A DNA stretch of 64,000 bases from NCBI GenBank assembly GCA_964036195.1, contig OZ038451.1, forward strand, positions 30,583,927-30,647,926. Reading direction: 5' to 3'. Below the pieces are notes generated by a model. It was given only the letters and a program-made list of their open reading frames with translations, did not search any database and was not told the DNA's origin. The stretch is from Sphaerolaimus hirsutus. Its lineage: Eukaryota > Nematoda > Chromadorea > Monhysterida > Sphaerolaimidae. This document shows, piece by piece, positions 29,755 through 41,690 of the stretch (position 1 is the stretch's first letter; each line of letters starts with the position of its first letter). Made by a program: the position numbers and the translations under genes.

Positions 29755-32700
29755 CTGAAATAATGAAGATTACAGATAATATGATGAGACACACGGCAAA
29801 AAATGGGTGTGTGATGCGGCGGGAAGCAGGCTTGATGTAAAAGCGCTGCCCCCAGCATTACGAATTTGTCATCAAGTGTCTTCCACACGGTTCACCTAGC
29901 TTCACTGATATTTTAGGCGCTTCCACAATAATTGTTAAAGACACTTAATTCACGAAACTGGCGCTTTTTCACACATCATTTACCGTGTATCCTCGAATAG
30001 GTTCTCCCCTCAAAACTCCCCATCGAATAAACTCATGTAAGTCATGTAAAATGCAGCAGGAAATGGCAAACGCATACAAAGCTTCTGTTAGTTAGATTAG
30101 ACACTAAATACGTAAATAACACATGTTTTCCTATCCATTCAGACACTGATTTAAAAAAAATGGTTACACTAGAAAATTGTGATACAAATTCAGATTTCAA
30201 ATTCAAAACTTTTAAGATTCAATTCGAGACTTTATACAACTATACAGAAGATACAGGTTGGTATGCAAACCCTTGTGTGGGGTTTAACCCAAACAGAGAA
30301 GTGGGTATATTTTTGAGAGCTAGAATGCTTTTTGTTAAACTTTCATTTCATGCGTTTACAATTTTTACTCATTTTATGTGGATTTATCGTTTGATGGTTT
30401 TACCAATGCTTTACTTTGGAAGATTGTCACACACTACTCAGTGTGGTTTCCTTTCTCAAAGTTCCTTTGTTGTTAAAATCTGCTTACTCTTATACATGTG
30501 CAAGTTAGTAAATGGTGCACATTTAGAATCACTTTATTCAATAGACTCTGAAAATGGCACATTGGATGTTCTAGCTGGTTTTACCATGCTGTACCAAAAT
30601 GCACGGTCATTGAAAGGAAAGTGGAGTGAGGTTTTGATTGCTATTTCAAACACTGCTGCAGATCTGCTTTGCTTTGTTGAAACAAACTTGATGTGTGCTA
30701 CTGATGCAGGCTCATTGAACGGTTACACAGCTGTACACACATTTAAGAGTGGTAAAAAAACAGGTGGTATTTCAATGTATCTGAAAAATACATTGCGATA
30801 CACAGTTAACGCTACTTTGCATTCTGATTATATCTCAGGCGTTCGCATATTAACTAACCATGGGCAAGCATATAACATTTTTGCTTGTTACTTAGAAAAT
30901 AACAGCAAGGCGAAAAAGTCAATGGAAGTACAAAAATTAAACAGTGGTATCTTAGATACACTGGGACACCTTCTTGTGCGATCCAGACAGAACGATGAGA
31001 TAACAATATTAATAGGGGATTTCAACGGTCACATTGGATGTGATGAGTTGGGTATACCGGGCAACAAACAGGATGTGAATGAAAATGGAAAATTAATCAG
31101 GGATTGGATATGCGAATATACACCAACCCTATTAAATGAACGCTTAAGAGGTCAGTGGACATTTGAAAGGAAAAATGCTGAATCGATAATTGATTTATGT
31201 TTTTCCTCCACAGATATTGACATCACAGGGTGCATAGATGACTGTGGTGAACAATGCCCTTTAATCTCAGACCATCATGCTATAATCATGAAAATCAACA
31301 TGAACCCAGAAAAAATAAAACCAAAAACTAGAATAATAAAACCAACTCAAGATGAATGGGAGATATTTCATACATGCACAGAAAATGCGCATGCGACAGA
31401 TTACATGGATATGATAAAAAGTGTTCATGAAGCAGCAATTGAGTCAACAACTGGGCGCAAACAAATCAACACAGGCCCAGGTCATAGGCCTAACAGAGAA
31501 ATCCAAAAACTCCATCGGCGTATGGCCAAGGAACGTCGCAAATTTAAAAAAACAGGGGAGCTTCAACATAAACAAAATCAAACAAGACTTAGGGCAGAAT
31601 TACGCCGGGTAAAAAAAAGAAAAGAAAGGGAACAAAATGAAAAACTTATGGATAAATTGGTTTTGGCAAGTCACAACAACATTAATCACATCTATAAACA
31701 TGTGAACAAAAACAAAAATATTCACTCGGGGATAGTACACACAATGGAAAATGAGAAAGGTGATCTGATTCAGTCTCAATCTGAAATGAACATAGAAATG
31801 AAAAAAGCTTGGGCTACAGTTATGAAACTTAACCCCGGAAACACAGAATGTCCAACAGTTGACAAATTACTAGACACATCTGTACTGATCAATACAGGTG
31901 CCACCACAGAATTCTCAATGGCAGAACTGGATAATGCAATTAAACATTTAAAAAATAACAAATCACCAGGGACTACTGACATTCATCACGAGTACTTTAA
32001 GCACATGAGTGTCTCATTCAAGGAAAATTTACGGTTGATGTACAACTCATGGTTGGACGGATCAGAGATCCCACAAGAAGCAAAAATTTGCAAAATGGTT
32101 TTACTTCACAAGAAAGGTCCAAAATCTGATATGAAAAACTACAGAACCCTAGGTATCTCATGTAACATTAAGAAACTATACATGATACTTTTAAATAAGC
32201 GTTTAATAACAATTTGTGAAGAAGCTAATGTCTTTACAGAATTGCAAGGTGGATTCCGACCAAACAGAAGAACATGTGATAACGTTCAAATCCTAAAAAC
32301 ATGCTATAGCTATGCAAAGGCTAATGGAAATAAATTTTACACATGCTTTGTGGATGCAGAGAAGGCATTTGACCGCGTTGTTAGAGACAAATTATGGAGA
32401 AAAAAATGATAGATATGGGTATACCAAGCAAACTGGTAACAGCAATTGCTAATGCCTACACAAATATTAAGGTAAAAATGACATATGCTGACTATACAAG
32501 TGAAGAGCTTGATTACCCATATGGAGTTGCACAAGGTTGTGCATTGAGCCCAACACTCTACGCCATTTACATGTATGACTTGGCACACGTACTTCAGGAG
32601 TCAGGACTAGGTGCAAAATTGGACAAAAATACAAGTAAAATCCCTGGATTATTCTTTGCAGATGATGTGTGTTTGACATCAAATACAGAACTTGGATTGC

Positions 32701-35700
32701 TTAAAATATTAGACCTCTTCAGTGACTGGGCCTGGAACTGGAACGTAAGCATAAATACATCAAAATCCATGGTCCTACGCTGGGGGGAACATTCAACTCC
32801 AATGAAATGGCCCCTGGGCTGGTCAGCTGAAAAAATCAAAGGTGAAATACATGAATGTGACGAGACTAAGTATCTCGGCATAACCATCACCTCAGAGCGT
32901 AATCCATTCCACAAACATATACTCAATTCATACACTAAAATGTTGAAATTCAGCTCGTTAGCCATTTTATCTTCAAAAAATGCACTATGCAAAAATATGC
33001 TACAAGGGCTATGTTGAGCCACAAAGTATGTACGGACTAGAAGTAACCGGTGTAGATGCAAAAATACTATCTAAAATGGATAAATTATACATCAGTACAA
33101 TGAAACGCTGTGTGCGCTTGCCAAACACATGTAGTTCAGCGAGTTTAACACTTGACCTGGGCGGGAATTTACCCTCCGACAAATATTACCAAATGGTCAT
33201 AACATATCACAGATACATGCATTTACTAGATAATTTAAGACTCCTCAAAATATCGCTTAATTCTGACAAAAAATTATGTGGGAATGCCTGACTCTCAAAA
33301 ACATGTGAAACATCAGAAAGTCAATTCAGGGGGGCATGCAAACATGTAAGAATCACTAACCAAACAGCACTTTGTTTGACTAAGATCAACCTAAAACGGA
33401 TGATAGAACAAAATAGACATGCGATATCACTGCAGGCAGTGCAAAGCCAAAAGATTGCTGACATACGCCCTGAAACACACAGTCAATGTAGTCTAAAAAG
33501 CCTAAAATACACTCATTTAAACTGGTTTGCTGCACGGCACAACGGGCTTCGCGATCACGCGATTACAGGTAGAAAATTATGTTTAGCATGTAGCACTGAA
33601 AATTGCAAAATATGTAGCAGTGTGACCCATATACTCTATACCTGCCAAAAATTAGACAGAATGCAAAATGACATTACCACTCTTAAATGTGTGTATAACT
33701 GTGCATCTAAATATGATTTGCTTAATGGAAATGTTTGTAGCAGGCACAGAGATCTGATAGATAAGTTGGTTTCCACCGGGTTATACTTTCATGGATAGTG
33801 CTGGTAATTGAATGCTGCTGTAACTGTAAATGAGTGCTGAGTATCACAATCACCTAAGTCTGAATAATACTCAGTCAGGGTGATTGTATATATATTCATG
33901 CAATGTCATTTGACATTTACAGCAGTATGTATGCATGGGTAATACTGTGATATTGATGTGATGATTTACAGAATAAAGACAAAAAATTTCACTTTAAATA
34001 ATGTTAAACTTGCATTAAATAAAAAAAATTTGTAAAATAATCAATTACATTTATGTGATAATTAAACTTCTTAAGAGAAAACCCCCAAATTTTTCAGATC
34101 ATGGAATGAGCATCATTTTCCAGGTCATAAATCACATTGGATTTGGGTGGTGTGCCATTGGCAGAATGCTCGATAACAAAGGGTGATTGAAGTAATGTTA
34201 GGTGACATTCTTTATGTTTTTGTTGACATTGGAATTTGTTAATTCTTGTGTTGACATATATATATTTCCTATATACTGTATCCTGTGCGGAAGGACCAGA
34301 CCTTATCTTGGCTGTCCCTTATGTATGAGTAAAATTGCTTGTACATTGATCCGCTCTACCTTTAATTAAATTAAATTAACTCCCCTGGGGACTTATTCAA
34401 GGATACACGGTACATACAAATTTTGGTGGCAGCGGCGTATTAAGAAACATGAAGTTCTGTGAAGTCTTCACATAGATTTTTGTGAAGCATGTGGAAGCAC
34501 AGACATGCTTATTGAAGCATCGGGAAGTGTCAGCGTGAAGGCACTCCACAACACTTCACTGCGCATGCACACCCCTGTTTTCTGCTGTGCAAAAAAAAGT
34601 TGCAGATGCAAAGTGAAGTCTCATGGAGTTCCTTCACACAGACACTTCCCGATGCTTCACCAAGCGTCAACACTTCCACACACACTTCCACAGCACTTGA
34701 CACACATCATGAATCTCTACATGAACACACTTCACACTTCTTTCTATGGTGCCGTTCCCGTGATTGACATGTACCTATATTTTATTATGTTAGTGGAGGA
34801 TGTGGAAGCGTCCATGTCATGAAGCATCTTCCAAAATTTGCAAGCACATGAAGTGACATTGAAGCTAGGTGAAGCATGTGGAACACATTTTACCATAAAT
34901 CAAACAAGGAAAAATAAAATTACCTGGCCCTCCAACAGAACATTATCACCCTCATTTGTATTGCCTAAAGCCCCTCTAGGATTATTTACATCACAAGATA
35001 TAACACCTCTGATTTTGCTTCTGGTTACATCAATCATTTTAGCAGGACCCTGGTTTGATGCTTCATAAGTTTGCAGTGAGTGCAATATTTTTGTCCAATC
35101 AAACGTGTTTGGAGAATTTTGCCAGAACCTGAATAGAATGATGAAAAGGAATTGTTATGTTATGATATTTGTAGCCAAGAACCTCATTTAGTTTAGTTTA
35201 GTTTCATTCGATTTTATTTGTTTTGAGATTAAAATATTTTGAGTGAAATTTTCTTCATTAAATTTTTGAATAAATGTTCTAGAATTTGTAAAATCAACCT
35301 GCCGCAACCTCCAGGAAACTATCTAATCCAAAATATCCCTTAAGGGGTCAATGCCGCATATGGAGAAATAAAAACCATTTAAGAAGTGTCTCACTTATGC
35401 TGCGATTACAGCTGGGGCGTAAAATTGACCGGGCGTAAAATTGATTTTGGGCGTAAAATTAATTACAGATGAATGGATAAAGATACAACATTGTTATCTC
35501 AGTCAAAGAAAGCTTAGATGCAGAAGTTTCTTGTGTCCAAAGCTCATGAGTTTATTTAAATCGTACTGGGAGTTATGAATTTTAGCACAATTTTGTCAAT
35601 TATGCGCTGTAAGTGGCGTAAAATTAGGGCGTGAAATTAAAAAAATTTGCGCCAAAATTCATAACTTCTAGTGCAATTAAAATAAACTGATGAGCTTTGG

Positions 35701-38431
35701 ACACAAGCAACATCTGCATGTGCGCTCTCTTTGACTGAAATTACAATGCCATATCTTTATCCATTCACCTGTAATAAATTTTACCCCCAAAAATCAATTT
35801 TACGCTGGTCAATTTCACGCCCTAGCTGTAATCGCAGCATAATGAGAATCGAGAACTTAAATGGCAAGGAAAAAATTCAAAGCGAAATAAAATGAGAGTT
35901 GAGAAGTGAAATGAGAAGTGAAAAATATACTCCCCTTTTCACTTTTTACTTTTCATTTCACTTGTCAGTTCTCAAAAGTTATTTTTTATATCTTCACTTG
36001 CGAAATTGACCTCAGGGGCCAGATTTAATTCTCCCTACAGATTTGTAGGGTAGGGCGTACGCCCGATAGATGTTTTAAAGTTCAGCCGCATCGACGCACA
36101 TGCACCGAGAGCAAGGCGGTTTGTAAAATATACGAAACCATCCCTTTAGGTCGCCGATTTTACAATATGACGTATATCACTTCGATTTTGGCCAGGAAAT
36201 CACTATTTCGTCATTTCTTGGCCGTCTGCCAATTCGCTTTTTATTTTATTTTGTCGGGCGGGTTACTCGCATAAGTCTTCGCCAAGAAATGACGAAATCA
36301 TGATTTCCGTGCCAAAATCGAAGTGATATACGTCATATTGCAATATCGGCGACCTTAAGAAGGGATGGTTTCGTATATTTTACAAACCGCCTTGCTCTCG
36401 GTGCATGTGCGTCGATGCGGCTGAACTTTAAAAAATCTATCGGGCGTACGCCCTACCCTACAAATCTGTAGGGAGAATTAAATCTGGCCCCAGGGACTTA
36501 TTCGTGAGTATGTATTTAATTAGTAGGTAGGTATTCAAAAGTTCAAAAAGTAAATATGAGTCAACCCACTCAATCAGCATTTGCCTAGCCTGACTAGAAT
36601 AATCTGCCATATAAATATTCTGAACGCAATTTCTCAATGCGACAGCGGAGTGAACAGTTGGCCCGCAGCCAAGTTCCAACAGAACTGAATTGGCACCAAG
36701 ATCCGGCAGTCTGCACAGTGAGCAGTGATCAAAGGAAGCACACTGCACTTAAAAAAATAAAAATAGTGAGCGAAATATCATTGTTCACCTTTAACGGAAA
36801 TCATTCCCACCTAACACGGTGGTAACTGGTCATTAAAAGGTATCATTTAAATATCTGGGAGAATATTTACTATAGATATGATTTACTGACTGCCACAGCA
36901 AAAATGGGTGTGTGATGCGTCGGGAAGCGGGCTGGATGCGCGTGAAGCGGCTCGCATCCACACGCTTCCACACGCTTCAGCACGCTTCACCAAGAATGCT
37001 GAAATTTGTGGTGAAGTGTCTTCCAAGCGCTTCACCTAGCTTCACAAACGTTTCACGCGCTTCCAAAAATGTGGAAGACACTTCGCGCTGCTCGGCGCTT
37101 CCACACGTGTCACTCACATATACATTTGCGTGCCAGCACTATGTTAAGAAGCGTGAAGTGTTTTCACACAAAATTTCGTGAAGCGCGTGGAAGCGCAGAG
37201 CATGTTCGTGAAGCATCGGGAGGCGTCAGTGTGAAGACACTTCACGATGCTTCACCGCGCATCCAAACACTCATTTTTCTGTGTGCACGCACACATTATA
37301 ATCAAATCTACTATTTATGTGCTATCTGAAAACCTGCCAAATGAATTTCTTTTCTTTGTGTTGCAACGAATGCCATAGCAATTTTTATAGCATTTAGTCA
37401 TTATCAGATTTGCCATTTGCATTGATTTCTTACCATAATACATTTGCATTGATTTCTTACCAGAATTGACAATTTTGTGCACAAGTTTTCTCATTTGACC
37501 ATTTAACTGTATTCATGAAAATGCCATATTATAGCAATTTTTATAGCATTTAGTCATTATCAGTTTTCAGATGGGTATCCTATTTATATATAGAAACGTA
37601 TAATCCTTCATTTACCAAAAATACCCTTCATTCAGATTGGATATGGTAGATTTCACTGTAAAGTGTCCAATCAGGGGCACTCCGGAACCCTGTAAAATTT
37701 TTTGTCATGCAAAGCATCAGAAGGCATGTAAAATGCCATGAAAAATCCCAAACAAATAATCAGTATTCAGTACGATAAAATGAAATTTGGCATTTTACAT
37801 GACACTAAGATTACCTGACTTTTGACACTTTTATACCGTATTACCTCGAATTATCCCCCCTTGAATAACCCCCCCCCCCTCGAATTAACCCCCTCCCCCT
37901 CGAATTACCCCCCTCAAAATGGACTGGGGAAATAATAAAACCCCATGGGGGTATTTCGAGGTAATACGGTATTTTACAGGGTCTGGGAGTGGCAGCAGCA
38001 CTGTATCAGTCTGAAAATTGGCTATAATTAACGCACCTGGAAGCCAAAACCGGCCAGAAAAAAATCATTATTTCCATGGCAGTGTCATCTTGCATACTGG
38101 TGTAAAACTGGCGCAAATATGCCCCTGGCGCCACTCACAGACACTGTAATATGCCTGGTAAAGTGAAAGTTTTGCGCAAAGTGTGAAAGTCGTGTCAAAC
38201 AGTAATAAAAACAAAGGTAAATTTGGAATTTTCCAGGAAATTTTACATGACTTTCGACATTTTGCGTGACACTGGACACTTTACTGACATTTTACAGGGT
38301 CTGGGAGTGAAACCTGGGTCCCAATCGAATTTATGGGCCCCCGGATCCAAAAATTGTTCGATCCTCAAATCGCTGTCGCTTTTGCAAATTTGATTTTTTT
38401 CATCCTGATTTTCCTTGTTTTCGCAGCTCAT
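29434..38431 (-). CDS. NNMT/PNMT/TEMT-family SAM-dependent methyltransferase
   Basis: Five minus-strand exons: 38431-38314, 38124-38051, 36742-36570, 35128-34924 and 29754-29434, with phases 1, 0, 2 and 0 all matching; 296 residues, slightly longer than the usual 260-290. Exon 2 gives the family N-terminal motif (AYLRQFYT, like the DYLEKYY region of NNMT). Exon 3 has the AdoMet-binding motif I, LLELGCGPT, and the acidic loop MADYSSQ. Exon 4 has FDWTKIL. Exon 5 has DIVSTIFCLEYA and KPGGFLAMGAILNE (the post-motif-III strand) and the C-terminus. Members transfer methyl groups from AdoMet to small amines in the cytosol; the substrate here cannot be told. Intron 1 is exactly introner L2. The last intron (5.2 kb) holds a LINE. 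Confidence 0.92.
29791..29989. mobile_element. Family G element, degenerate
   Basis: Starts CACGGCAAAAAATGGGTGTG and ends CACATCATTTACCGTG, with TTCCACACGGTTCACC-type arms inside. No target duplication recognised. Confidence 0.5.
30120..34060 (+). mobile_element. APE-type non-LTR retrotransposon (LINE), near full length
   Basis: Long coding region 30160-33798 plus a 3' part ending A/T-rich near 34060. A 3' dyad pairs GCTGCTGTAACTGTAAATG with CATTTACAGCAGTATG (33815-33930). It lies antisense in the last intron of the methyltransferase gene. Clade not resolved; the endonuclease plus C-terminal zinc-knuckle order fits the Jockey/I/CR1/L2 side of the LINE tree. Confidence 0.85.
30160..33798 (+). 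pseudogene. LINE endonuclease-reverse transcriptase ORF, broken
   Basis: Frame 1 (30160-32406, 749 codons): a hydrophobic N-terminal region at residues 50-115. Then AP endonuclease motifs YQNARSL (145-151), FVETNL (172-177), GDFNGH (286-291) and SDHH (370-373). Then RT motifs NNKSPG (599-604) and CFVDAEKAFD (729-738). A frameshift follows at the A-run 32399-32406; frame 2 carries GVAQGCALSP and the catalytic FFADD at about 32655-32670. A second shift lies near 32985, and an in-frame TGA at 33289. The C-terminal C-x2-C-x12-H-x4-C motif lies at about 33580-33645. All catalytic motifs survive, so decay is recent. Confidence 0.9.
34380..34890. repeat. MITE remnants: A right end and family G fragments
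   Basis: A decayed A right end (ACTTATTCAAGGATACACGG) lies at 34388-34410. G-type GTGAAGCATGTGGAAGC repeats run to a right end CCTGTTTTCTGCTGTG at about 34595. A second TTCCACACACTTCC-rich part runs to 34890. Confidence 0.45.
34924..35128 (-). CDS. Methyltransferase exon 4
   Basis: Acceptor TCTATTCAG, donor GGCCAG|GTAATT, phase 2 in, 0 out. Encodes FWQNSPNTFDWTKILHSLQT and VISCDVNNPRG, which match the FDW and strand-4 regions of the family. Confidence 0.9.
35398..35840. mobile_element. Family O TA MITE with GGCGTAAAATT repeats
   Basis: Ends TGCTGCGATTACAGCTGGGG and CCTAGCTGTAATCGCAGCA, TA at both sides (35396-35397, 35841-35842). GGGCGTAAAATTGA units are repeated three times at the left and inverted at the right. 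Confidence 0.85.
35860..36014. mobile_element. M-family right fragment M4
   Basis: GAAATAAAATGAGAGTTGAG-type repeats end in CACTTGCGAAATTGACCTCAG. Confidence 0.4.
36016..36490. mobile_element. Family N near-perfect palindrome
   Basis: Ends GGGCCAGATTTAATTCTCCC and GGGAGAATTAAATCTGGCCC, with CAG on both sides (36013-36015, 36491-36493). The arms of about 200 bp are nearly identical, so it is young. It shares the CAG target and GGGCC start with families L and M. Confidence 0.85.
36570..36742 (-). CDS. Methyltransferase exon 3 (AdoMet-binding motif I)
   Basis: Acceptor AAGTGCAG, donor ATTGA|GTGGGT, phase 0 in, 2 out. Encodes VLLELGCGPTVHSAVALR and IYMADYSSQARQMLIE. Confidence 0.9.
36894..37283. 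mobile_element. Family G element G2
   Basis: CACAGCAAAAATGGGTGTGT at the left and CACTCATTTTTCTGTG at the right, flanked by TGC on both sides (36891-36893, 37284-37286). GAAGCG and CGCTTC motifs fill the arms. Confidence 0.7.
37675..37992. mobile_element. L-family element L8 with nested A MITE
   Basis: Starts GGGCACTCCGGAACCCTG and ends CAGGGTCTGGGAGTGG, with CAG at 37672-37674 and 37993-37995. It lies inside intron 2 of the methyltransferase gene, not at its edges. A 134-bp A MITE (37836-37969, TA both sides) is nested inside. Confidence 0.7.
38051..38124 (-). CDS. Methyltransferase exon 2
   Basis: Phase 1 in, 0 out, acceptor TGGCGCCAG (the end of introner L2). It encodes AYLRQFYTSMQDDTAMEIM. 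The donor TGGCCG|GTTTTG is weak but is the phase-compatible one; a stronger site CCAG|GTGCGT, 11 nt downstream, would break the frame. Confidence 0.8.
38125..38313 (-). mobile_element. L-family introner L2: whole intron 1 of the methyltransferase gene
   Basis: Read on the minus strand it starts GTTTCACTCCCAGACCCTG and ends CAGTGTCTGTGAGTGGCGCCAG; CAG precedes it and ends it. The split codon G|GG closes across it. The left end carries TT where other L copies have GC, but GT is kept. Confidence 0.9.
38314..38431 (-). CDS. Methyltransferase exon 1 with start codon
   Basis: The ATG at 38431 is the start I prefer: it begins a hydrophilic peptide (MSCENKENQDEKNQ). An upstream in-frame extension exists but is hydrophobic and unlike the family. 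Ends FLDPGAHKFDWDP, phase 1. Confidence 0.75.
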
Positions 38432-38792
38432 TCTTTTGAGGTATATCGACAGAAAATGTAAAATGTAAATGTGAATGCCCGAAAACGAAAAAAAGGTAGA
38501 AAATGTGGTCGGCAGTGTGTGAAATTTCATACGTCTGTACTCTACTTATGTATGTCATGTACGAACACACATATTTATATATATGTATATATACCTATGT
38601 ATGGAAATATATGTATTCATTTGTACATCTCAGGCCACTGCAAACATTTGCTCCAATTGTCTGCACCTCACTTCACCTAGCGGATCACTTTTTTTCACCC
38701 GCCAGGCACTTAGGAATAATTTCTCAGTGAAGTAGACAACATGTGTGTGCACGGGGCGCGGCGCACTCGAATCGTGGCGGGGAAAGCTCAGA

Positions 38793-40385
38793 ATCCAAAC
38801 AGCGCATAATACAAACAGCATAATCCAAACCAAAATGAGGCAAAATCCAAACGAAAATGAGGCATAATCCAAACACTTTTTGTGCCACCAAACTGCACCA
38901 TAATCCAAACAGAAATGAGGCAAAATCCGAACAAAAATGAGGCATAATTAGTGATGGAAAAGCGCCATGGCGCTGGCGCCTGGTGCTAGCGCCAAAGCAA
39001 AAAGCGCCATGGTGCTTTTGGCGCTTGGCGCTAAAACGCTCTGGCGCCATTGGCGCTTGGCGCCAGGATCTGAGAAAGCGCCATGGCGTTTTTGGCGCTT
39101 GGCGCCATTTTCTGGTGGCGCTATTGGCGCCTGGCGCCGGCATTTAAAATAGCGCCAAAAAAGCGCCAACCTTGATTATAAAATTGTTATGATTCAGTGA
39201 AAATAGACAGGCCAGTTGATCAGTTTTGAGAATGAATCAATAAATATTGATAGATATAAGGGTATAAGGGAACATTTATATACATAAAATATCAATTAGG
39301 TAAAATTTGAGGCAAATATACCCTCAAGGGGTTTATTTTTTCAGAGTGCAAATTTTGAGGGGGTATTTCGACAGAGGGGTTTATTATTTTGCCAGGAGTT
39401 TTCATAAAGGATCGTGTAAACAATATGTATTTACTTACATACCCATAACTGGTGATAAACATGACTAAATGGGATATAATATTTAGGACCTATCAATGTA
39501 CAACTGTTTGGCTGAAAAATAGGTGTATCCATTGGGATTTTAACGATGTATGAAACATTGCAGTGGTTGATTAAACTTCAATGGCAAATGTTAAATCGAC
39601 TACTGCGACATCAGCGGTATGTCACAGCTACGAATTGATTATTCTACAAACAAATTGCAGAAAATTTTTTTTGGTGCTGGCGCTATTGGCGCTTGGCGCC
39701 ATTACCCTCTGGCGCCATTGGCGCTTGGCGCTGAGGTTCAGAAAAGCGCCATGGCAACTTTGGCGCTTGGCGCTATTTTGCTCTGGCCACATTGGCGCTT
39801 GGCGCTGAGGTTCAGAAAAGCGCCATGGCGACTTTGGCGCTTGGCGCTATTTCGCTCTGGCGCCATTGGCGCTTGGCGCTGAGGTTCAGAAAAGCGCCAT
39901 GGCGACTTTGGCGCTTGGCGCTATTTTGCTCTGGCGCCATTGGCGCTTGGCGCTGAGGTTCAGAAAAGCGCCATGGCGACTTTGGCGCTTGGCACTATTT
40001 TACTCTGGCGCCATTGGCGCTTGGCACCAAAAGCCAGAAAAGCGCCATGGCGCTTTTGGCGCTTGGCGCCAAAAGTCTGGCGCTTTTTCCATCACTAGGC
40101 ATAATCCAAACACTCACTTTGCCTGTTCTCATGCATTCATGTATTTATTTACATCTGATGTTGCCATTTTAACAACCACTGCACTAAAATTGCAATAATG
40201 GTAAAAACTATCCATTGGTCACTTCAAAGCTACAACTCAAGTCATTTTCCCATTAAATCTGCCTCTTAAATCTCAAGTGGTGTTCACGTCTTTGACAGAG
40301 TTTTGACAAGCGTTTGCATTTTGCCTCATTTTTGTTTGGATTATGCTGTTTGGATTATGAGCTGTTTGGATTTTGATGCAGACTC
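38793..40385. mobile_element. Family R element (AATCCAAACAG arrays) split by hAT C4
   Basis: The left zone repeats CATAATCCAAACAAAAATGA units. The right zone (40320-40385) carries the inverted form ATTTTTGTTTGGATTATG. The hAT element 38949-40097 is inserted in one unit. Confidence 0.6.
38949..40097. mobile_element. hAT-like element C4 with GGCGCC/GGCGCT arrays
   Basis: Termini TAGTGATGGAAAAGCGCC and GGCGCTTTTTCCATCACTA, 8-bp duplication GGCATAAT (38941-38948, 40098-40105). The right array has four near-identical units of about 92 bp containing CGCTGAGGTTCAGAAAAGCG. The core is unrelated to C1/C3. Confidence 0.85.
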
Positions 40386-40399
40386 AATCGTGCGCACAA

Positions 40400-41690
40400 A
40401 CAAAATGCGCCCCAGTTATCAAAGATGGCAAAGTTTCTGAACAAAGGGTTTTTTAAGTAACTTAATTATTTTTCCAAATGGTTTCCGAATTTTTGAAATT
40501 GGGTTTGAATTTTCGGCTTTTTCAACTATATTCTTCAAATTTTTAAAACGAATTTCGAATATACCTGATTTGATATCTAATCTGATTTTTTGATGAAATA
40601 ATAATTTGAAAACTTAAAAGATCGAAAATTCGGAAACGTTTTCAAATTTCCGTTTGCCATCTTCAGCTGCAGTGCAGTGCGGAATTTGTGTATTCTGTGC
40701 TAAATGGACTAGTGTTTGAAAAATGCAAGTTTACAGTGATGGCAAACTGAATTGACTTATTTACTGCTAAACAATATTGCACAAAGAATAATTAGATGAC
40801 AATAATGTCTGGAATTCGGATTTGATTGCATGACAGACAGATTATTAGGTACATTTACTTCATCGTTAAATTGTATGACACTAAACAAATTTGTATGACA
40901 TTGTACATGTCATTATGATGCTTTACTGTTCACTTTATATGGTGCAGGACAGCCATCTGGCGTTGGAGTGCATAAGTTAACGATTTTTTATATATTTATA
41001 TATACGACTCAAATTACCATAGTGAGTGACGCCCAAGAAAACGAATGCAACTGAAAATATAGTCTGACTCACATTTTTTTGCCAAAAAAGAGCACACGGT
41101 ATTTTTATGGCAATTCTGACAAGTTGACAACATTTGACAAGTCAAGTGAAAAGTGCCATATTCCCGACAAATCATGGTCGAGTATACATAACTTAGCTGT
41201 GAATGCACGCCAAATTGCTGATGAATTGTGACTGTCACTTTGACTGGCAGTGGCGAAAAAGTGTGAAAAATTTATCATGAGTTTTCATGACATTCCACAA
41301 CTACAAGAAAGTGTGGTGAAAGTTCATGTGCTGTAATCGTCAAGCAATTAATACAAATGATGCAACAACGTGTTTGATAATTGCCACAAGGTGTGAGCAA
41401 GTTTTCCTGTAATGACAATGTGTCTTTCACTTGACAAGCATAAAATGGAATGCTAATTTGTCACTTTCAGAAGTTGGTCTCTTTAACAAGGCCAATTTGT
41501 GTAACCAACAAATTGTAACCAACAAATGTAACAACAAAATTTTATGAAATGTATAGCAAGGAAATAATAACTCCTCTAGGATCTTAATCAAGGATATAGG
41601 GTAATTCAGACAAAAAGTTTATATGCTGACAAATTTCAATTTCCTTCCGATTGAAAGTTACAGCACTTTTAACTGTTGAGGTGGTTGTGC
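40400..41690. other. A/T-rich stretch, nothing recognised
   Basis: No convincing exon, repeat terminus or dyad over 25 bp on either strand. Confidence 0.4.

Noticed and set aside
36894..37283. 89-residue ORF rich in Ser/His
   Set aside because: Comes from GAAGCG/CGCTTC repeats of family G.
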